Shown: positions 48,510 to 59,978 of the stretch, piece after piece
Layout of the letters: each line of letters begins with the position of its first letter
Position numbering within the stretch: the stretch's first letter is position 1
From: Nymphaea colorata
Lineage: Eukaryota; Streptophyta; Magnoliopsida; Nymphaeales; Nymphaeaceae
NCBI RefSeq assembly: GCF_008831285.2
Contig: NC_045138.2
Location: 33,265,934-33,329,933, forward strand
Direction of reading: 5' to 3'
DNA length: 64,000 nucleotides
Notes under the pieces: generated by a model
Told to the model about the DNA's origin: nothing
What the model saw: the letters and a program-made list of their open reading frames with translations, nothing else
Databases searched by the model: none
Translations under genes and position numbers: made by a program

Positions 48510-48776
48510 TCAACTTGGATCAACAGAATACATCCTACACCACACAAACTTCTTAATTTTCTTGTCAGACTCCTCTGAAATACTAAATCTTTCAGTGATG
48601 CAGACCATGCTTTTACAGCCCTCTTAACTCTCCAGATATATGTATCTGTTCATCAATCTCATAGGCCTTACGACATCTAAGACTGATTCAGATTTCCAAG
48701 TCACAGATAGGCCTAAGATTTCTCTTGAACCATTGCAGGAGAGGTCGCATCATTGGTCTTCTTTGCACACAAGTCC
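48510..48776 (-). pseudogene. Apollo last-exon relic, part cut off on the left of the Copia element
   Basis: The minus strand corresponds to the 3' half of the intact Apollo exon at 59979-60245. Shared runs include GACTGATTCAG, TTTCCAAG and ATAGGCCTAAG versus ACAGGCCCAAC. Insertions and deletions break the frame. Upstream matches to the Apollo 3' flank continue leftward to about 47000. It is joined to its other part (54044-54470) only if the retrotransposon is removed. Confidence 0.75.
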
Positions 48777-48781
48777 CAAGT
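48777..48781. repeat. Target-site duplication CAAGT, left copy
   Basis: CAAGT precedes the LTR start TGTTGGG and recurs at 54039-54043 after the last CCCAACA. The right duplication unit has a single CAAGT at the equivalent unoccupied point (about 60249-60253). Confidence 0.9.
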
Positions 48782-49399
48782 TGTTGGGATAAAATGGATT
48801 GGACACTAGTTTACTAAAATAATTCAACAACAAACTATAGCCCAATAGATCATGCAATAAACAACGAATCAACGACCAAGCACTCCAACCAAACGAATCA
48901 CAATCACAAACTGCACGAGAAATTTTTTACGTGAAAAAACCTCTCAAAACAATGAGGGTAAAAAACCACGGGGTACTACGACCCAAACTCAATCCACTAT
49001 AATCAATGATAGAAGTTATTCGACGAGGGGCTACAAAAAGCCAACCCTCAAACAATAATATCTCATCAAAACAATATAAGATAAACAAAGAGAATATCAC
49101 CGATGGAATGCAGAAATCGTGGATTGAGAGGAGATGCATCTAGCTTCCTCCTCGATATCAAATCTTGCTCAAGCCAAATGCTCGCACTCTTTTCTTCCTT
49201 GCCTTCCTCTTCTCCTTCTCTCCTCTTGTTGTGCAGCCACAAGATCTCCCCTTTCTTTTTTCCCCAAAAGAGAAAACCTAAGAGAGAGAGACGTGTGCAA
49301 GATGGGGGGGCACCATCAGGTGCCCTCCCTTTTCCTCTGCCCATCACTTAAGTGACGGGCCGGATCGGGTCCTCTCAGGAGGCTGGACCCGACCCAACA
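48782..49399 (-). repeat. 3' LTR of the Copia element
   Basis: 618 bp with TG...CA ends. It has a 17-base segment (around CACTCTTTTCTTCCTTG) and another near its right end that are absent from the other LTR. Confidence 0.93.
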
Positions 49400-49400
49400 A

Positions 49401-49416
49401 ACTCCTCCTCTAGCCT
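49401..49416 (-). promoter_or_regulatory. Polypurine tract of the Copia element
   Basis: On the minus strand the bases before the 3' LTR read GGCTAGAGGAGGAGTT, a purine-rich primer for plus-strand DNA synthesis. Confidence 0.7.
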
Positions 49417-49482
49417 CAAGTGAGGGAAAATACCTGCAAAATGAACAAAATTAATATACTGTCTTAAAGACAGTCATCTCAA

Positions 49483-52400
49483 CTAAGTCTCTACACATAT
49501 CATTTTCTTTTTAGGTAGAGACTTTGTCATCATATCTGCAGGATTATTATCTATTTGGATTTTATCAAGAACAAGCTGCTTCGACTCTAAAACATCACGT
49601 ATCCAATGATACCTCACGTCTATGTGCTTTGACCTTGCATGAAAAGCAGAATTCTTTCCAAGGTGAATAGCACTCTGACTGTCACAATAAAGCACATACT
49701 CGTCTTAACTAAACTTAAGTTCCTGCATGAACCTCTTCATCCATAGTAACTCCTTGCTTGCCTCTGTAGCTGCAATAAACTCTGCTTCAATAGTAGATAA
49801 TACTACATATTTTCGAAGACTGGATTGCCAAGAAACTGTACCACATGCATATGTCAATAAATATCCAGATATAGATCTTCTCCCATTAATGTCTCCTGTC
49901 ATGTCTGAATCTATATAGCTAACAAGAATGATTTTTTTACCCCAAAACAAAGTGAAAAACTGCTAGTCCCATGATGATATCTCAAAATTCATTTTACTGC
50001 TTCCCAGTGTTTATTTTCTGGATTTGAGACAAACCGACTAACAACTTCAACTGAATGAGCAATATCACGTATAATACATACCATAACATACATCAGACTA
50101 CTTGTGGTTGAGGCATAGAGAATCTTCTACATATCTTTCTTTTCTGAATCTGTCATTGAACTCTGCTTGGTGCTCAACTTGAAATGCACCGCAAGAGGGG
50201 TGGTAATAGGCTTTGCCTTGTCCATGTGAAATCTTTGAAGTACCTTCTCGATGTACTTCTCCTTAGATAGCCATAACTTCTTCGACTTTCTATCTCGCGT
50301 GATCTTCATACCCAAAATCTGACTAGCAGGTCCCAAGTCCTTCATAGCAAAAGATTTGCTCAACTCCTTTTTCAAGCTTGAAATTCTTGATATATTATTG
50401 CCAACAATAAGCATGTCATCAACATAAATCAACAAAATGACAAAATCATTACCTGAGAATTTCTTCATAAAGACGCAGTGATCTGAGGTAGTCTTAGTGT
50501 AGCCATACTCCCCCATAAATGACTCGAACTTCTTGTACCACTGCCTAGGTGCCTGCGTCAGACCATACAAACTTTTCTTTAATCTGTAAACATGGTTTTC
50601 TTTATCTTTCACAAGAAAACCTTCGAGCTGCATCATGTAAATTTCCTCATTAAGATCACCATGAAGAAAAGCTGACTTCACATCCATCTGCTCGATCTCC
50701 AAGTCAAGACTGGCTGCCAAACTGAGAACAATTTTGATAGACGACATCTTGACCACCAGTGAGAATATCTCGTCAAAGTCAACTCCCTTTTTCTGTTAAA
50801 CCCCTTCACAACCAACCTAGCTTTGTATCTTGGGTTTAGAGAGCTTTTATCATGCTTCACTCTAAAAACTCATTTGTTTCTCAATGCCCTCTTGCTTTGG
50901 GGCAACTCTACAAGCTCGAAAGTGTGGTTGTCGTAAAGTGACTGTATCTCATCTTTCATGGCTTCCATCCATTTTTCCTTGTGCACATAATGTATAGCTT
51001 CTTCATAGCATTCAGGCTCACCACTGTCAGTCAACAAAATATAGTCACGTACGAGATATCTAGTTGAGGGATGCCTCTCCCTCGTGGATCTCCGCTGCCG
51101 ATTTGCATCTGAGGAAAAACCATCCAAATTCTGATCGTGATCTGAATTAGGAATATCTGGCATGTTTATTTATCCTTCTCTATCATGTATCTGCCCAACA
51201 ACATCATCTGGCACTGTTTTTGGAGTATTCTGCAAGAGAATAGGTTCCACATCAACTAGCTAATAGCTACTATAAGAAAATCCTTTACTGCTTTCTGAAT
51301 ATTCTCAATATTCTGATCTTCAGCAAATACCACATTCCTGCTTCTGACAAGCTTCTTTTCAACTGGATCATACAATCTGTAACCAAATTCATCATGGCCG
51401 CAACCCAAAAACACGCACTGCCTGCTTTTTTATTCTAACTTCGAACTCTCATCCTTTGGTATATGCACAAATGTCTTGCATCCAAATACACGTAAGTGCT
51501 CATAGGATATATTCTTCCCATACCAAACTCTATTAGGAACATTACCATCCAAAGAAATATGTGGAGACAAGTTAATCACATAAGCAGCAGTATGTAAAGC
51601 TTCACACCAAAAAGAATAAGATAACTTAGCTTCAGATAGGAGACATCTAACTCTCTCCATGAGTGTCATGTTCATTCATTCTGTCACGCCATTCAACCGA
51701 GGAGTCTTAGGTGAAGTCTTTTGGTGTCTGATGTCATGAGATCTGTAATACTCATCAAATGGACCAATATACTCTCCCTCATTATCGCTGCGAACACACT
51801 TCAGCTTCTTTCATAACTGTCTTTCAACCAGTGCATGAAAGTCCTTCAAAATACCAAGGACTTGGTCTTTCCTCTTCAAAGAATAGACCCAAAATTTTTT
51901 AGAAAAATCATCAATAAACGTGACAAAATAAAGTGCACCACCATGTGAACTTACTTTCATATGACCACATACATCTGTATGAACCAACTCAACTGCTTCT
52001 GACTTTCTGGAAGGTGGATGACTCTTGAAAGAGACTCGCGTTTGCTTCCCTGTAAAACAATGACTGCATTTATCAAGTTCATCCTTCTTTACATCTAGGA
52101 GAAGATTCTTCTTGATCAAGAACTGCAGTCCCTTGTCACTCATATGTTCCAACCTCTTATGCCACAACTCAATAGATTTCTCATCTTGTGTCATATGCAC
52201 AATGTCTTTGAAAATCGATGCCTGCATAGTAAAAAGATTATTGCTGCATTTCTTGCCTCGAGCAATAATCAAGGAACCTCCGGTAATCTTCCATTGGCCA
52301 TCACCAAAAGTATTGTGGTACCCTTCTTCATCGAGTCTTCCTGCAGAGATAAGGTTCAGATGCATGTCTCACTTCTGTCAACTTCAATAGGGCTCCATTT

Positions 52401-53435
52401 GCATTCTTCAGAATAACGTCGCCTCTGCCTATAACCTGAGACAAAGAACCATTATCCATTTTCAAAGTGCCAAAATCACCAGACATATATGAAGAGAAAA
52501 AATCCTTATGAGAAGTAACATGAAGAGCTGAACCACTATCAACAAGCCAACAAGTATCATATCTGGCAATATTAACCATGTCAGCATCACAAACCATGAA
52601 CATTTCATGTTGTGCAGCAATTGTGACATTATCATCTCGGTCATTTTTCTTCTCTTGTTTCTCTCCAATTCTAACTCATTCTTCAGTTGAAAGCAATACT
52701 TCCTTATGTGCCCTTTCTTTCTATAGTGGTGACATTCCAAATTCTTATATTTGGATCAGGACTTGCTTCTGTTTTTATCTCTGCTCCTGTCACTCTTGAA
52801 TTTACTCCTCCCCTTGTTCTTTGTGAAAAGAACCTCTGTCTAAGAAGAACAGACCTGAGATTTTCTTCTCATCTCCTCATTGAGAATACCCGACTTAACA
52901 ATCTCTAAAGAAACAACCACATTAGCTGCAGAATTAGTAAGCGAAACTCTAAATATCTCCCACGAATCAGGCAAAGTAGCAAGCAATAATAATCCCACAA
53001 TCTCATCTTCAAATTTAACACCCATACTGAATAACTGACTGGTGATCCCCTGAAAATCATTTAGAAAATCTGACATTGAACTGCCCTCTCTGAATATCAA
53101 ATTCATCAATCTTTTCAGAAGAAATAGTTTACTACTTCCTGTCTTGGAGGCATAAAGATTTTCTAATTTTATCCACAACTACATGCATGATTTTCATCTT
53201 GGATATGGTTGTAAACATTTTCATCCACAAATTGTCGAATGAAACCACAAACTTGTTCATGTTCAAATTCTCATTCCTCATCAGACTCAAAATTGGGCTT
53301 TTCTTTGGAAAAAACTGGAAGGTGCATAGCCTTCACATATAAGAAATCTTTCATCTTATTTTTCCATAGACTATAATTAGTCTCATTTAGGTTAATCATA
53401 CTGCTAGTACCAAAATCAATTTTGTTATCCACCAT
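49483..53435 (-). pseudogene. Decayed Copia gag-pol polyprotein
   Basis: The gag start codon is at 53435 and the first segment contains [13 protein letters not shown], typical of Copia gag, before an in-frame TGA. A UBN2-like gag block (LKRLMNLIFREGSSMSDFLN) is at about 53178-52840. The zinc knuckle reads CHHYRKKGHIRKYC, where the second Cys is Tyr. The protease motif is DSGSALHVTS. Integrase fragments span 52365-51430 (HKRLEHMSDKGL; HTDVCGH). Reverse transcriptase is at 50860-50127 with the catalytic YVDDMLIVG. RNase H is at 49950-49483 (SYIDSDMTGD; YCDSQSAIHLGKN; SKHIDVRYHWIRD). Several frameshifts and stops separate these, so no functional polyprotein can be made. Confidence 0.93.
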
Positions 53436-53452
53436 GTTGGCTCTCATACCAC
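53436..53452 (-). promoter_or_regulatory. Primer binding site (initiator tRNA-Met type)
   Basis: Just inside the 5' LTR the minus strand reads AAGTGGTATGAGAGCC. It matches the usual TGGTATCAGAGC initiator-Met site with one change. Confidence 0.85.
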
Positions 53453-53454
53453 TT

Positions 53455-54038
53455 TGTTGGGATAAAATGGATTGGACACTAGTCTACTAAAATAATTCAA
53501 CAACAAACTATAGCCCAATAGATCATGCAATAAGCAACGAATCAATGACCAAACACTCCAACCAAACGAATCACAATGCATGAGAAATTTTTTACGTAGA
53601 AAAACCCCTCAAAACAATGAGGGTAAAAAACCACGGGGTACTACAACCCAAACTCAATCCACTATAATCAATGATAGAAGTTGTCCCACGAGGAGCTACA
53701 CATAGCCAACCCTCAAACAATAATATCTCATCAAAACAATATGAGATAAACAAACAGAATATCACCGATGGAATGCAGAAATCATGGATTGGGAGGAGAT
53801 GCGTCTGGCTTCTTCCTCGATATCAAATCTTGCTTAAGCCAAATGCTCGCAGCCTTCCTCTTCTCCTTCTCTCCTCTTGTTGTGCAGCCACAAGATCTCC
53901 CCTTTCTTTTTTCCCCAAAAGAGAAAACCTAAGAGATAGAGACATGTGAGAGATGGGGGGCCACCATCGAGTGCCCTCCCTTTTTCTCCGCTGACGGGCT
54001 GGATCGGGTCCTCTCAGGAGGCTGGACCCGACCCAACA
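53455..54038 (-). repeat. 5' LTR of the Copia element
   Basis: 584 bp with TG...CA ends. It is the promoter-bearing LTR relative to the minus-strand coding direction. Confidence 0.93.
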
Positions 54039-54043
54039 CAAGT

Positions 54044-54470
54044 AACGGGGTGGGTTGATTACAACAAAAAACTGAAAAGATGCCACTCATCCTGAAAGAA
54101 TTGTCAAACTCGAGAAACAATTCATCCCTTCCAAGCATGAATGCTCCCAGTAGGAGACAGCAAGAATATACTGGTGCAACTTTCTTGGGGAATTGTATGC
54201 TTCACTTGTGTGGCCAGTTTCAGCGTAGATTTTATTGTTTTCCTTCTATCATGGCATCCATTAACTGCTCAAGCCTTTTTTGCTCAATTGATTTTTTTCC
54301 GACGGGAAAACTTTAGGCAACGTCCATTAGTGGTTCCAACCGTGTTTAAAGGCTCAAATGTTATATTTTAAAGAGGGACAACTCTCACACGAGTAAGGCA
54401 AATTTTCATAGTGAAGGAATCCTTGAAGGTGCATCAATCGTAACCGTTTAGTCCTTATCTTTCATTTTTC
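54044..54470 (-). pseudogene. Apollo last-exon relic, part right of the Copia element
   Basis: Minus-strand similarity to the intact exon at 60695-60255 is clear, for example GCTGAAACTGGCCACACAAG and GCTGTCTCCTACTGGGAGCA. Frameshifts and stops prevent reading through. Homology to the Apollo intron continues to about 54850. It derives from the tandem duplication, not from retroposition, because flanking intron sequence is included. Confidence 0.85.
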
Positions 54471-55225
54471 AAGGAGCAATACTAATGCTCAATCTTCAGT
54501 CCAAAAGGCAGGAAGAGAGGACAACAGAAAATATCAGACGACAATATCCAACTGTTCAGGAAGAAAAGACTGTCAGACATTGTGCCTGTGAATGAACTGC
54601 ATATAACCAATTTAGTGATAAAATGTTATACAAAAAACAGAACGAACTCGGATACATTAGAGAAGCCAGATAAGCAAGAGATTGGTAGTCCAGTCGAATG
54701 CTCTGAGATGGGGTAACTGACGCAAAATCCATAGTGTAAAAACCAGCCCTTATTTCGGGGCAACACCAAACAACTGAATGTGGAACTTCCTGATTGAAAG
54801 ACGATCTGTGAATGGAACTCTGCAACTTTGAAAGCACCCAGTTGTTATGGAGAAGAGGCAAGTAATGCATGGGCAATACCCACTAGATTCAAATGAGTGT
54901 CACAACCACGCAACCAAGATCACCATGTAGGAGTCGAGCACACAAAATTCACAAGATAGCAATAGACCATATATTGTCTAATAATTAACTTCCATTTATA
55001 TTTTAACACAAAGCACGGATTCTTCAATATATAAACTCAAATGTTTGTATATAGTTCTACTAGTATAAGAATCTACAACAACGTGAAGCTTTTTTTCTTT
55101 TTTTTTTTAGCATAATCTATTTATTAGAATCCATGGTAAAAGGGAAATCATTAATAATGATGAGACACAATCATCAGTACCGCTACCACACAATTGAAAG
55201 CATGTCGACTAAAGTTGGTGGGTGG

Positions 55226-57670
55226 TCATACTGAATTGACCGATGAGCTTTGAGCATGAGAAGTGCTTGAATTAATGGTCTGCGGTTTAGAACTTCTGTC
55301 AGAACCTTCAGAGAAGAAGACAATGTTTTCATGATGGTCGACAAGAACCTGAAGAGACCTCGGCACAGGCGGCTTGCCAAACTCCAAGAGTTTCTCAAAA
55401 ACCTGAACTACTTGCCCCATGGAGGGCCTAGAATTCTCTTCATCCTGAATACACCATATAGCAACTCTACAAGCTATGGTGAGCTCTCCTAAATCGGCTT
55501 CACCTTCCAATCTAGGATCAAGCAACTCAAACTCTTCGCCCTCAAGAATCTTGTTCGCAGCCCAAGTAGGAAAATACCCGACCTTCCCATCCTCAGAGTG
55601 CTCCACATTTCTTCTCCCTGAGATCAATTCTAACAGCATCATTCCATAGCTATAAACGTCGGCCTTAGTCGTAATTGGCAAACCGGAGAGCCATTCTGGT
55701 GCAAGGTAACCCCTTGTGCCTCTGAAAGTTGTCAAGACCCGGCTAAATTCTCGACCTAAGAGCTTGGCCAACCCAAAATCAGCGACCTTGGGGCAGAATT
55801 GAGCATCAAGGAGGATGTTTTCTGGCTTGATATCACAATGTATGATGCAGTCTCTACATTTTTCATGAAGGTAACTTATTCCTCTTGCTGTCCCAACAGC
55901 AATTTCATATCTTGTTCTCCAATTCAGTGGTTCAGAATTGAAATTAAACAGATGGAAATCCAATGATCCGCTCTGCATGAAATCATAAACAAGCAACCTT
56001 TTCATACCTTCTGAGCAAAACCCACGAAGGCGAACGAGATTGACATGTTGGATTGTCCCGAGTGTGCTGACCTCAGTTCTGAATTGCTTCTCCCCTTGCC
56101 TCGGGCCTTCTAGTTTCTTTACAGCAACAATTGATGAATCAGGCAGAGTTCCCTTGAAAACGGAGCCAAAACCGCCTCCTCCCAACTTATCTGAGAAATT
56201 TTTTGTCGCAGTTTGCAAATCTTTATATCTAAAAGATACTAGCATTCCCTGCATCTTTGAATCCTGAGAGCTTGAGAGCTTTCTGAATATCCAAACCAAC
56301 AACCAAATGATCACTAGAATAGCCAGAACATTGCCTACCGAGACTCCAATAATCACAGTAGCAGCATTTTTCTTATTAAGCCCTCTGTCCAGCGTCTCCA
56401 AATTAGAAACACGAACATAAATACTGTTTTCATTACCAACAGACTGCTGCCGGAGATTCAGAAGGTCTCCTTTCCATATTAAGCACCCACTCTTTTGATA
56501 AGAGTAGGCAGTACATGAACAATCTTCTTGGCAAGCTGATTTACAACTCTCGGCATTGCTCACTCTCACTGTACTAGAATTTACAGAAGAGTTCAGCCCC
56601 GGTTGCAAGGAAAATTGATCTCTCTCACACTGCAATGCGAACTTTCTCCTGCAACCTTCAGACCAATCCGACAATCCCCAGTCTTGAGGAGATGCTGGTT
56701 CAAACCCGTCAATGCAATTACAAGGATTCTGCTTATCCTGATCACAAACCCCAAAATCTCCACAGAGACCATATACTTCACATTGCTCTTTTGGTTGTGC
56801 CCATATTGCGATCCACTGTTGTACTTCTTTGCTCCATGTCAATTGCATGATCCGCCCAGAGGGGCCTATCACAAACTTTGTCACGATGCTGCTATTGACC
56901 CAGTACGTGAAGTATTGACCTTTGTCGTTTGAAACAAAGCTGAAATTGTAGATATATTTGACTGCCATTTCAGTCACCCCAGTGAAAGACTGATTGTTCC
57001 AACGTCCAGTCGTCCAGTATTTTTGGGTCCTATTCCAGAACAAGAAATATTGGGAAGCTCCATCCCGATCAAGCTCTAGAGAGAACGGTCCAGGAGAGGG
57101 ATCCTTTTCATTTTTCCACGAAATGAGCATTTGATACTCGTTTGTTACCTTATTTAGTCCCAGACTTCCACCAGGCAACCAAGTATGCGTCGGGTGACCG
57201 AAACTGTCCCACACAATATTGTTAGAAGAATTAGCATCTCTCAGGACAAGATTACCACTGTCTTCAAGGACAACAATTCTTGAAGGTGAACTTGGAGTTG
57301 AAGTCACGTTCGTAGACCAAGAGATGACTTTTGATTGTGTCAGAAGGACCAAGTTGCCATCTTCTGAGATCTTGAACTCCGCTGTGTTGTCCTGGAGAGG
57401 ATTGTCTCTATTGGCTACCCACACCACGTTGTCGGTTGGAATTTGCTTGTACCAGATGCCCAGGTAGTATCTTTTTGGGTTGCCAAGGACGAAGTACCCC
57501 AACTCAAATATGCCACCGGAGGAAGCAATTTTCTGGTTCCCCGTGAGAGCTTGGCCTGGAGAGATGGTGTTTGCTGCAAAAGTTGGACCTTGGTAGCAGT
57601 AGATAAGTAGAGGCCACAATAGCAGAATACGAGAACCCATAGCCCCACCCCAAACCAACACCGCCTCCAA
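55226..57670 (-). CDS. G-type lectin S-receptor-like Ser/Thr kinase, SD2 type (right copy, 814 aa)
   Basis: Intronless paralogue of the gene at 41370-43796 with the same domain order. The frame opens at 57670, but Met11 (57640, MGSRILLLW) aligns with the start of the left copy and begins a normal signal peptide, so it is the likelier start. The kinase half keeps all motifs, including the non-RD HCDIKPEN loop, and differs from the left copy at few positions, silent sites included. The ectodomain between about residues 170 and 300 differs at many positions (GRWNNQSFTGVTEMAVKYIY against GVWNNQTFSGVPEMRANYLY), and the C-terminal tails differ too. The gene lies about 2.3 kb downstream of Apollo on the same strand. 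Distinct ligand range is an inference from the divergent ectodomain. Confidence 0.95.
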   Translation of the reverse strand: MEAVLVWGGAMGSRILLLWPLLIYCYQGPTFAANTISPGQALTGNQKIASSGGIFELGYFVLGNPKRYYLGIWYKQIPTDNVVWVANRDNPLQDNTAEFKISEDGNLVLLTQSKVISWSTNVTSTPSSPSRIVVLEDSGNLVLRDANSSNNIVWDSFGHPTHTWLPGGSLGLNKVTNEYQMLISWKNEKDPSPGPFSLELDRDGASQYFLFWNRTQKYWTTGRWNNQSFTGVTEMAVKYIYNFSFVSNDKGQYFTYWVNSSIVTKFVIGPSGRIMQLTWSKEVQQWIAIWAQPKEQCEVYGLCGDFGVCDQDKQNPCNCIDGFEPASPQDWGLSDWSEGCRRKFALQCERDQFSLQPGLNSSVNSSTVRVSNAESCKSACQEDCSCTAYSYQKSGCLIWKGDLLNLRQQSVGNENSIYVRVSNLETLDRGLNKKNAATVIIGVSVGNVLAILVIIWLLVWIFRKLSSSQDSKMQGMLVSFRYKDLQTATKNFSDKLGGGGFGSVFKGTLPDSSIVAVKKLEGPRQGEKQFRTEVSTLGTIQHVNLVRLRGFCSEGMKRLLVYDFMQSGSLDFHLFNFNSEPLNWRTRYEIAVGTARGISYLHEKCRDCIIHCDIKPENILLDAQFCPKVADFGLAKLLGREFSRVLTTFRGTRGYLAPEWLSGLPITTKADVYSYGMMLLELISGRRNVEHSEDGKVGYFPTWAANKILEGEEFELLDPRLEGEADLGELTIACRVAIWCIQDEENSRPSMGQVVQVFEKLLEFGKPPVPRSLQVLVDHHENIVFFSEGSDRSSKPQTINSSTSHAQSSSVNSV

Positions 57671-59978
57671 GTAGCAAATAGGTAGTTATCTCTGTATCCA
57701 GACTTAGTGGACAGCAAACTCCAACTATCAGAGGGTTTCTCACAAAAGAGTAGGAGTTGCTCAACAGGAGGGGAGGTTGGCAAAAAGCAAGAAGTACAAG
57801 GAATGAGTTCCACCTGATTTCAGTAGTGCCCCAAATTCTATATCTTGGCGACAATGTACTGCTATCAGTTTGGTCAAGTCTACTACCCGCAACCCACGCC
57901 CGTTGATCAATCTTTTGTTAAGTCCCAAGTCGACTAATGTTACAAATTGCAGGTCAAGTGATATTCTTTTGGAAAGAGAAGTGACTACATCAAAATTGCC
58001 TGGCGTAAGGGTAATACGGTACCTTGTGGGGCCAGTACCTCAATGAAATCCGATACTGAGCAATCAAAGGCTTTGGTATGTGTCGCTCCTCGGTCTCCTC
58101 GTACGTCATCTGCCGTCCATAAAAAGGAGTTATAAATTTTCCATTGATAAACATTTATTTATGCCGCGTATCATTATTCGTGGCTTTTATTGTGGGATGC
58201 TTGACTCAATTACGTAATTTTCTTCTAATTAAATTGGCTAGATCCGTAAAAAATTAAAATGTATGTGTTAAGACGTTCAAAAGCAGGCTGTCCCAGTTTT
58301 CGTACAAATGGTAATGAAAATAATAAATCTAAAAGGTTGTTTGATTCCACGGAACAGAAACGGACGACCTAGGACACAGTCTTCTCTTCCACAGTTCCAC
58401 TGTCCCACCACCGTTTGAGTGGAGGTTGCCTGCAAGGCGTTGTGTAGGACAAAGGAACGCGATATTCGCCTCTTGTTTTTCACCCCAACCCTATGTAAGC
58501 TCGTAGGTGTAAGGTGAGTATTCCTCAACCTCACCTTGGATGATGCCAATCAACGTCAAACTAAAGACGGAACAAAGATAAGGTCAATAAATAGCATAGT
58601 TGTAAGAAACTTTTGTTCACCACCTCTCGTCTCACATTTAAGATGACAACTTATTGAACATAATACTGACGTCTCCGTTTGAGGTCATAATTGCTCTGGA
58701 TCGATAACGAATAACGTCAGTCATCAGCATATGTTGAAACATAGTTGAGATTGCACATCCTACACTAACTACAGTAACTAAATTTGCAGGATCGGACATC
58801 CAATTTAGGATATGGCACTTAAAATAGAGCGGATCTAATCCAAATTGAACCCAAATAAAAAATTTACGTAACATCGGCCCCTTTGAGTAACTTTTCAATG
58901 TCTTGGAATAAAGTAGGACCGTCAAATGAAGGTAGCGTCCCTCATATTTGTCTAACTGTGTTCGGAAAAGAGAAAAAAGACAGATTGCTTAGAAAGCCCT
59001 TATGGCCAACACATAATGGTCTATTTGGTGGTTCATGTGAGACAAACGGGGACACAGGCCAATGGACTGGAGAATACATACGAACAACAGGTGCCCAAAG
59101 ATCTAGAAGTTTAAAGGAACCACACTTGCGGACCTGGATGTTCACTGTTCAGTCTCCTTATAATATATATTACATTAAAAAACAAGAAAAAAGGGCCGCG
59201 AGTTATCCGAAACAGCTAAATAGGCATACGAATTTTTAAAACAAGTGAATTTTGGAAATATCATGCTATGCATGAAACTGACTCAGCCTATGGATAATTG
59301 CGACGCAGGTTCAGTCGAACATATGAACCAGAAACTAGAGCTGGAAAACCTAACCGAGCCTGCCAATCAAAAGTCAGGTTCATCTACCGCTCATCTCATG
59401 TCTCGTCAATCGTGCTTAGCAGTTGATAGATTCCAAGTTACTAAAAAATAAATTAAAATGGTGACTGGGAATTTAGTGTTGGACTTACTTGTTGAAGTCC
59501 AAGTTATTTGTCAATGAAGCACATGTGAACTCGTCGATCTGCACTTCTATACGAGGCAGTAGAAGTTACCGGTAAGTGCAAGAAGACGACAATCTTGAGC
59601 AAAGCATTGTTCTGTTTCAAGCATTCAGGACACGAGTCAACTTCTTTAGTAATTAGTGAGGAACATGCCCAACATGCAGAACCCAAGCTTCTATAAACTG
59701 CATGACCAACTACTCAATCTTTCACAATTTGAGTCACTGCGATGGAGCTCAACATCATCGTGCCATGTTGCAAGACGATAGAAGCTCAGGTCCTCCAATC
59801 AGCAACCTCAGCTCTTCATAGGGCTGCAGAAGTTGAGAATTTGCGGCTTCACCAGATTTTAGTCCATGAGTTTCGTCTGTTACCTCATCAATCAGAGAGA
59901 AGAAATTCAAATAGTGCCAACGTTTCACCAGTCACCTGGCTTTTAAACTTCTATGCACAGGTTAGAGACCAGGTTGTA
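57671..59978. other. Spacer between the right kinase and Apollo
   Basis: This contains the promoter side of the kinase and the 3' flank of Apollo. It matches 43800-44070 and 46820-48500 of the left unit in order, with substitutions and indels. No additional gene is seen. Confidence 0.6.

Larger units (their letters stand above)
48782..54038 (-). mobile_element. Ty1/Copia LTR retrotransposon, complete in structure, coding region decayed
   Basis: Two LTRs (48782-49399, 618 bp; 53455-54038, 584 bp) start TGTTGGG and end CCCAACA, and are flanked by CAAGT. The order on the minus strand is primer site, gag, zinc knuckle, protease, integrase, reverse transcriptase, RNase H, polypurine tract, which is the Copia order. 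The LTRs differ at roughly 30 positions plus a few small indels, so the insertion is not recent. All coding parts carry frameshifts or stops. It lies in the Apollo relic of the left duplication unit. Confidence 0.96.
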
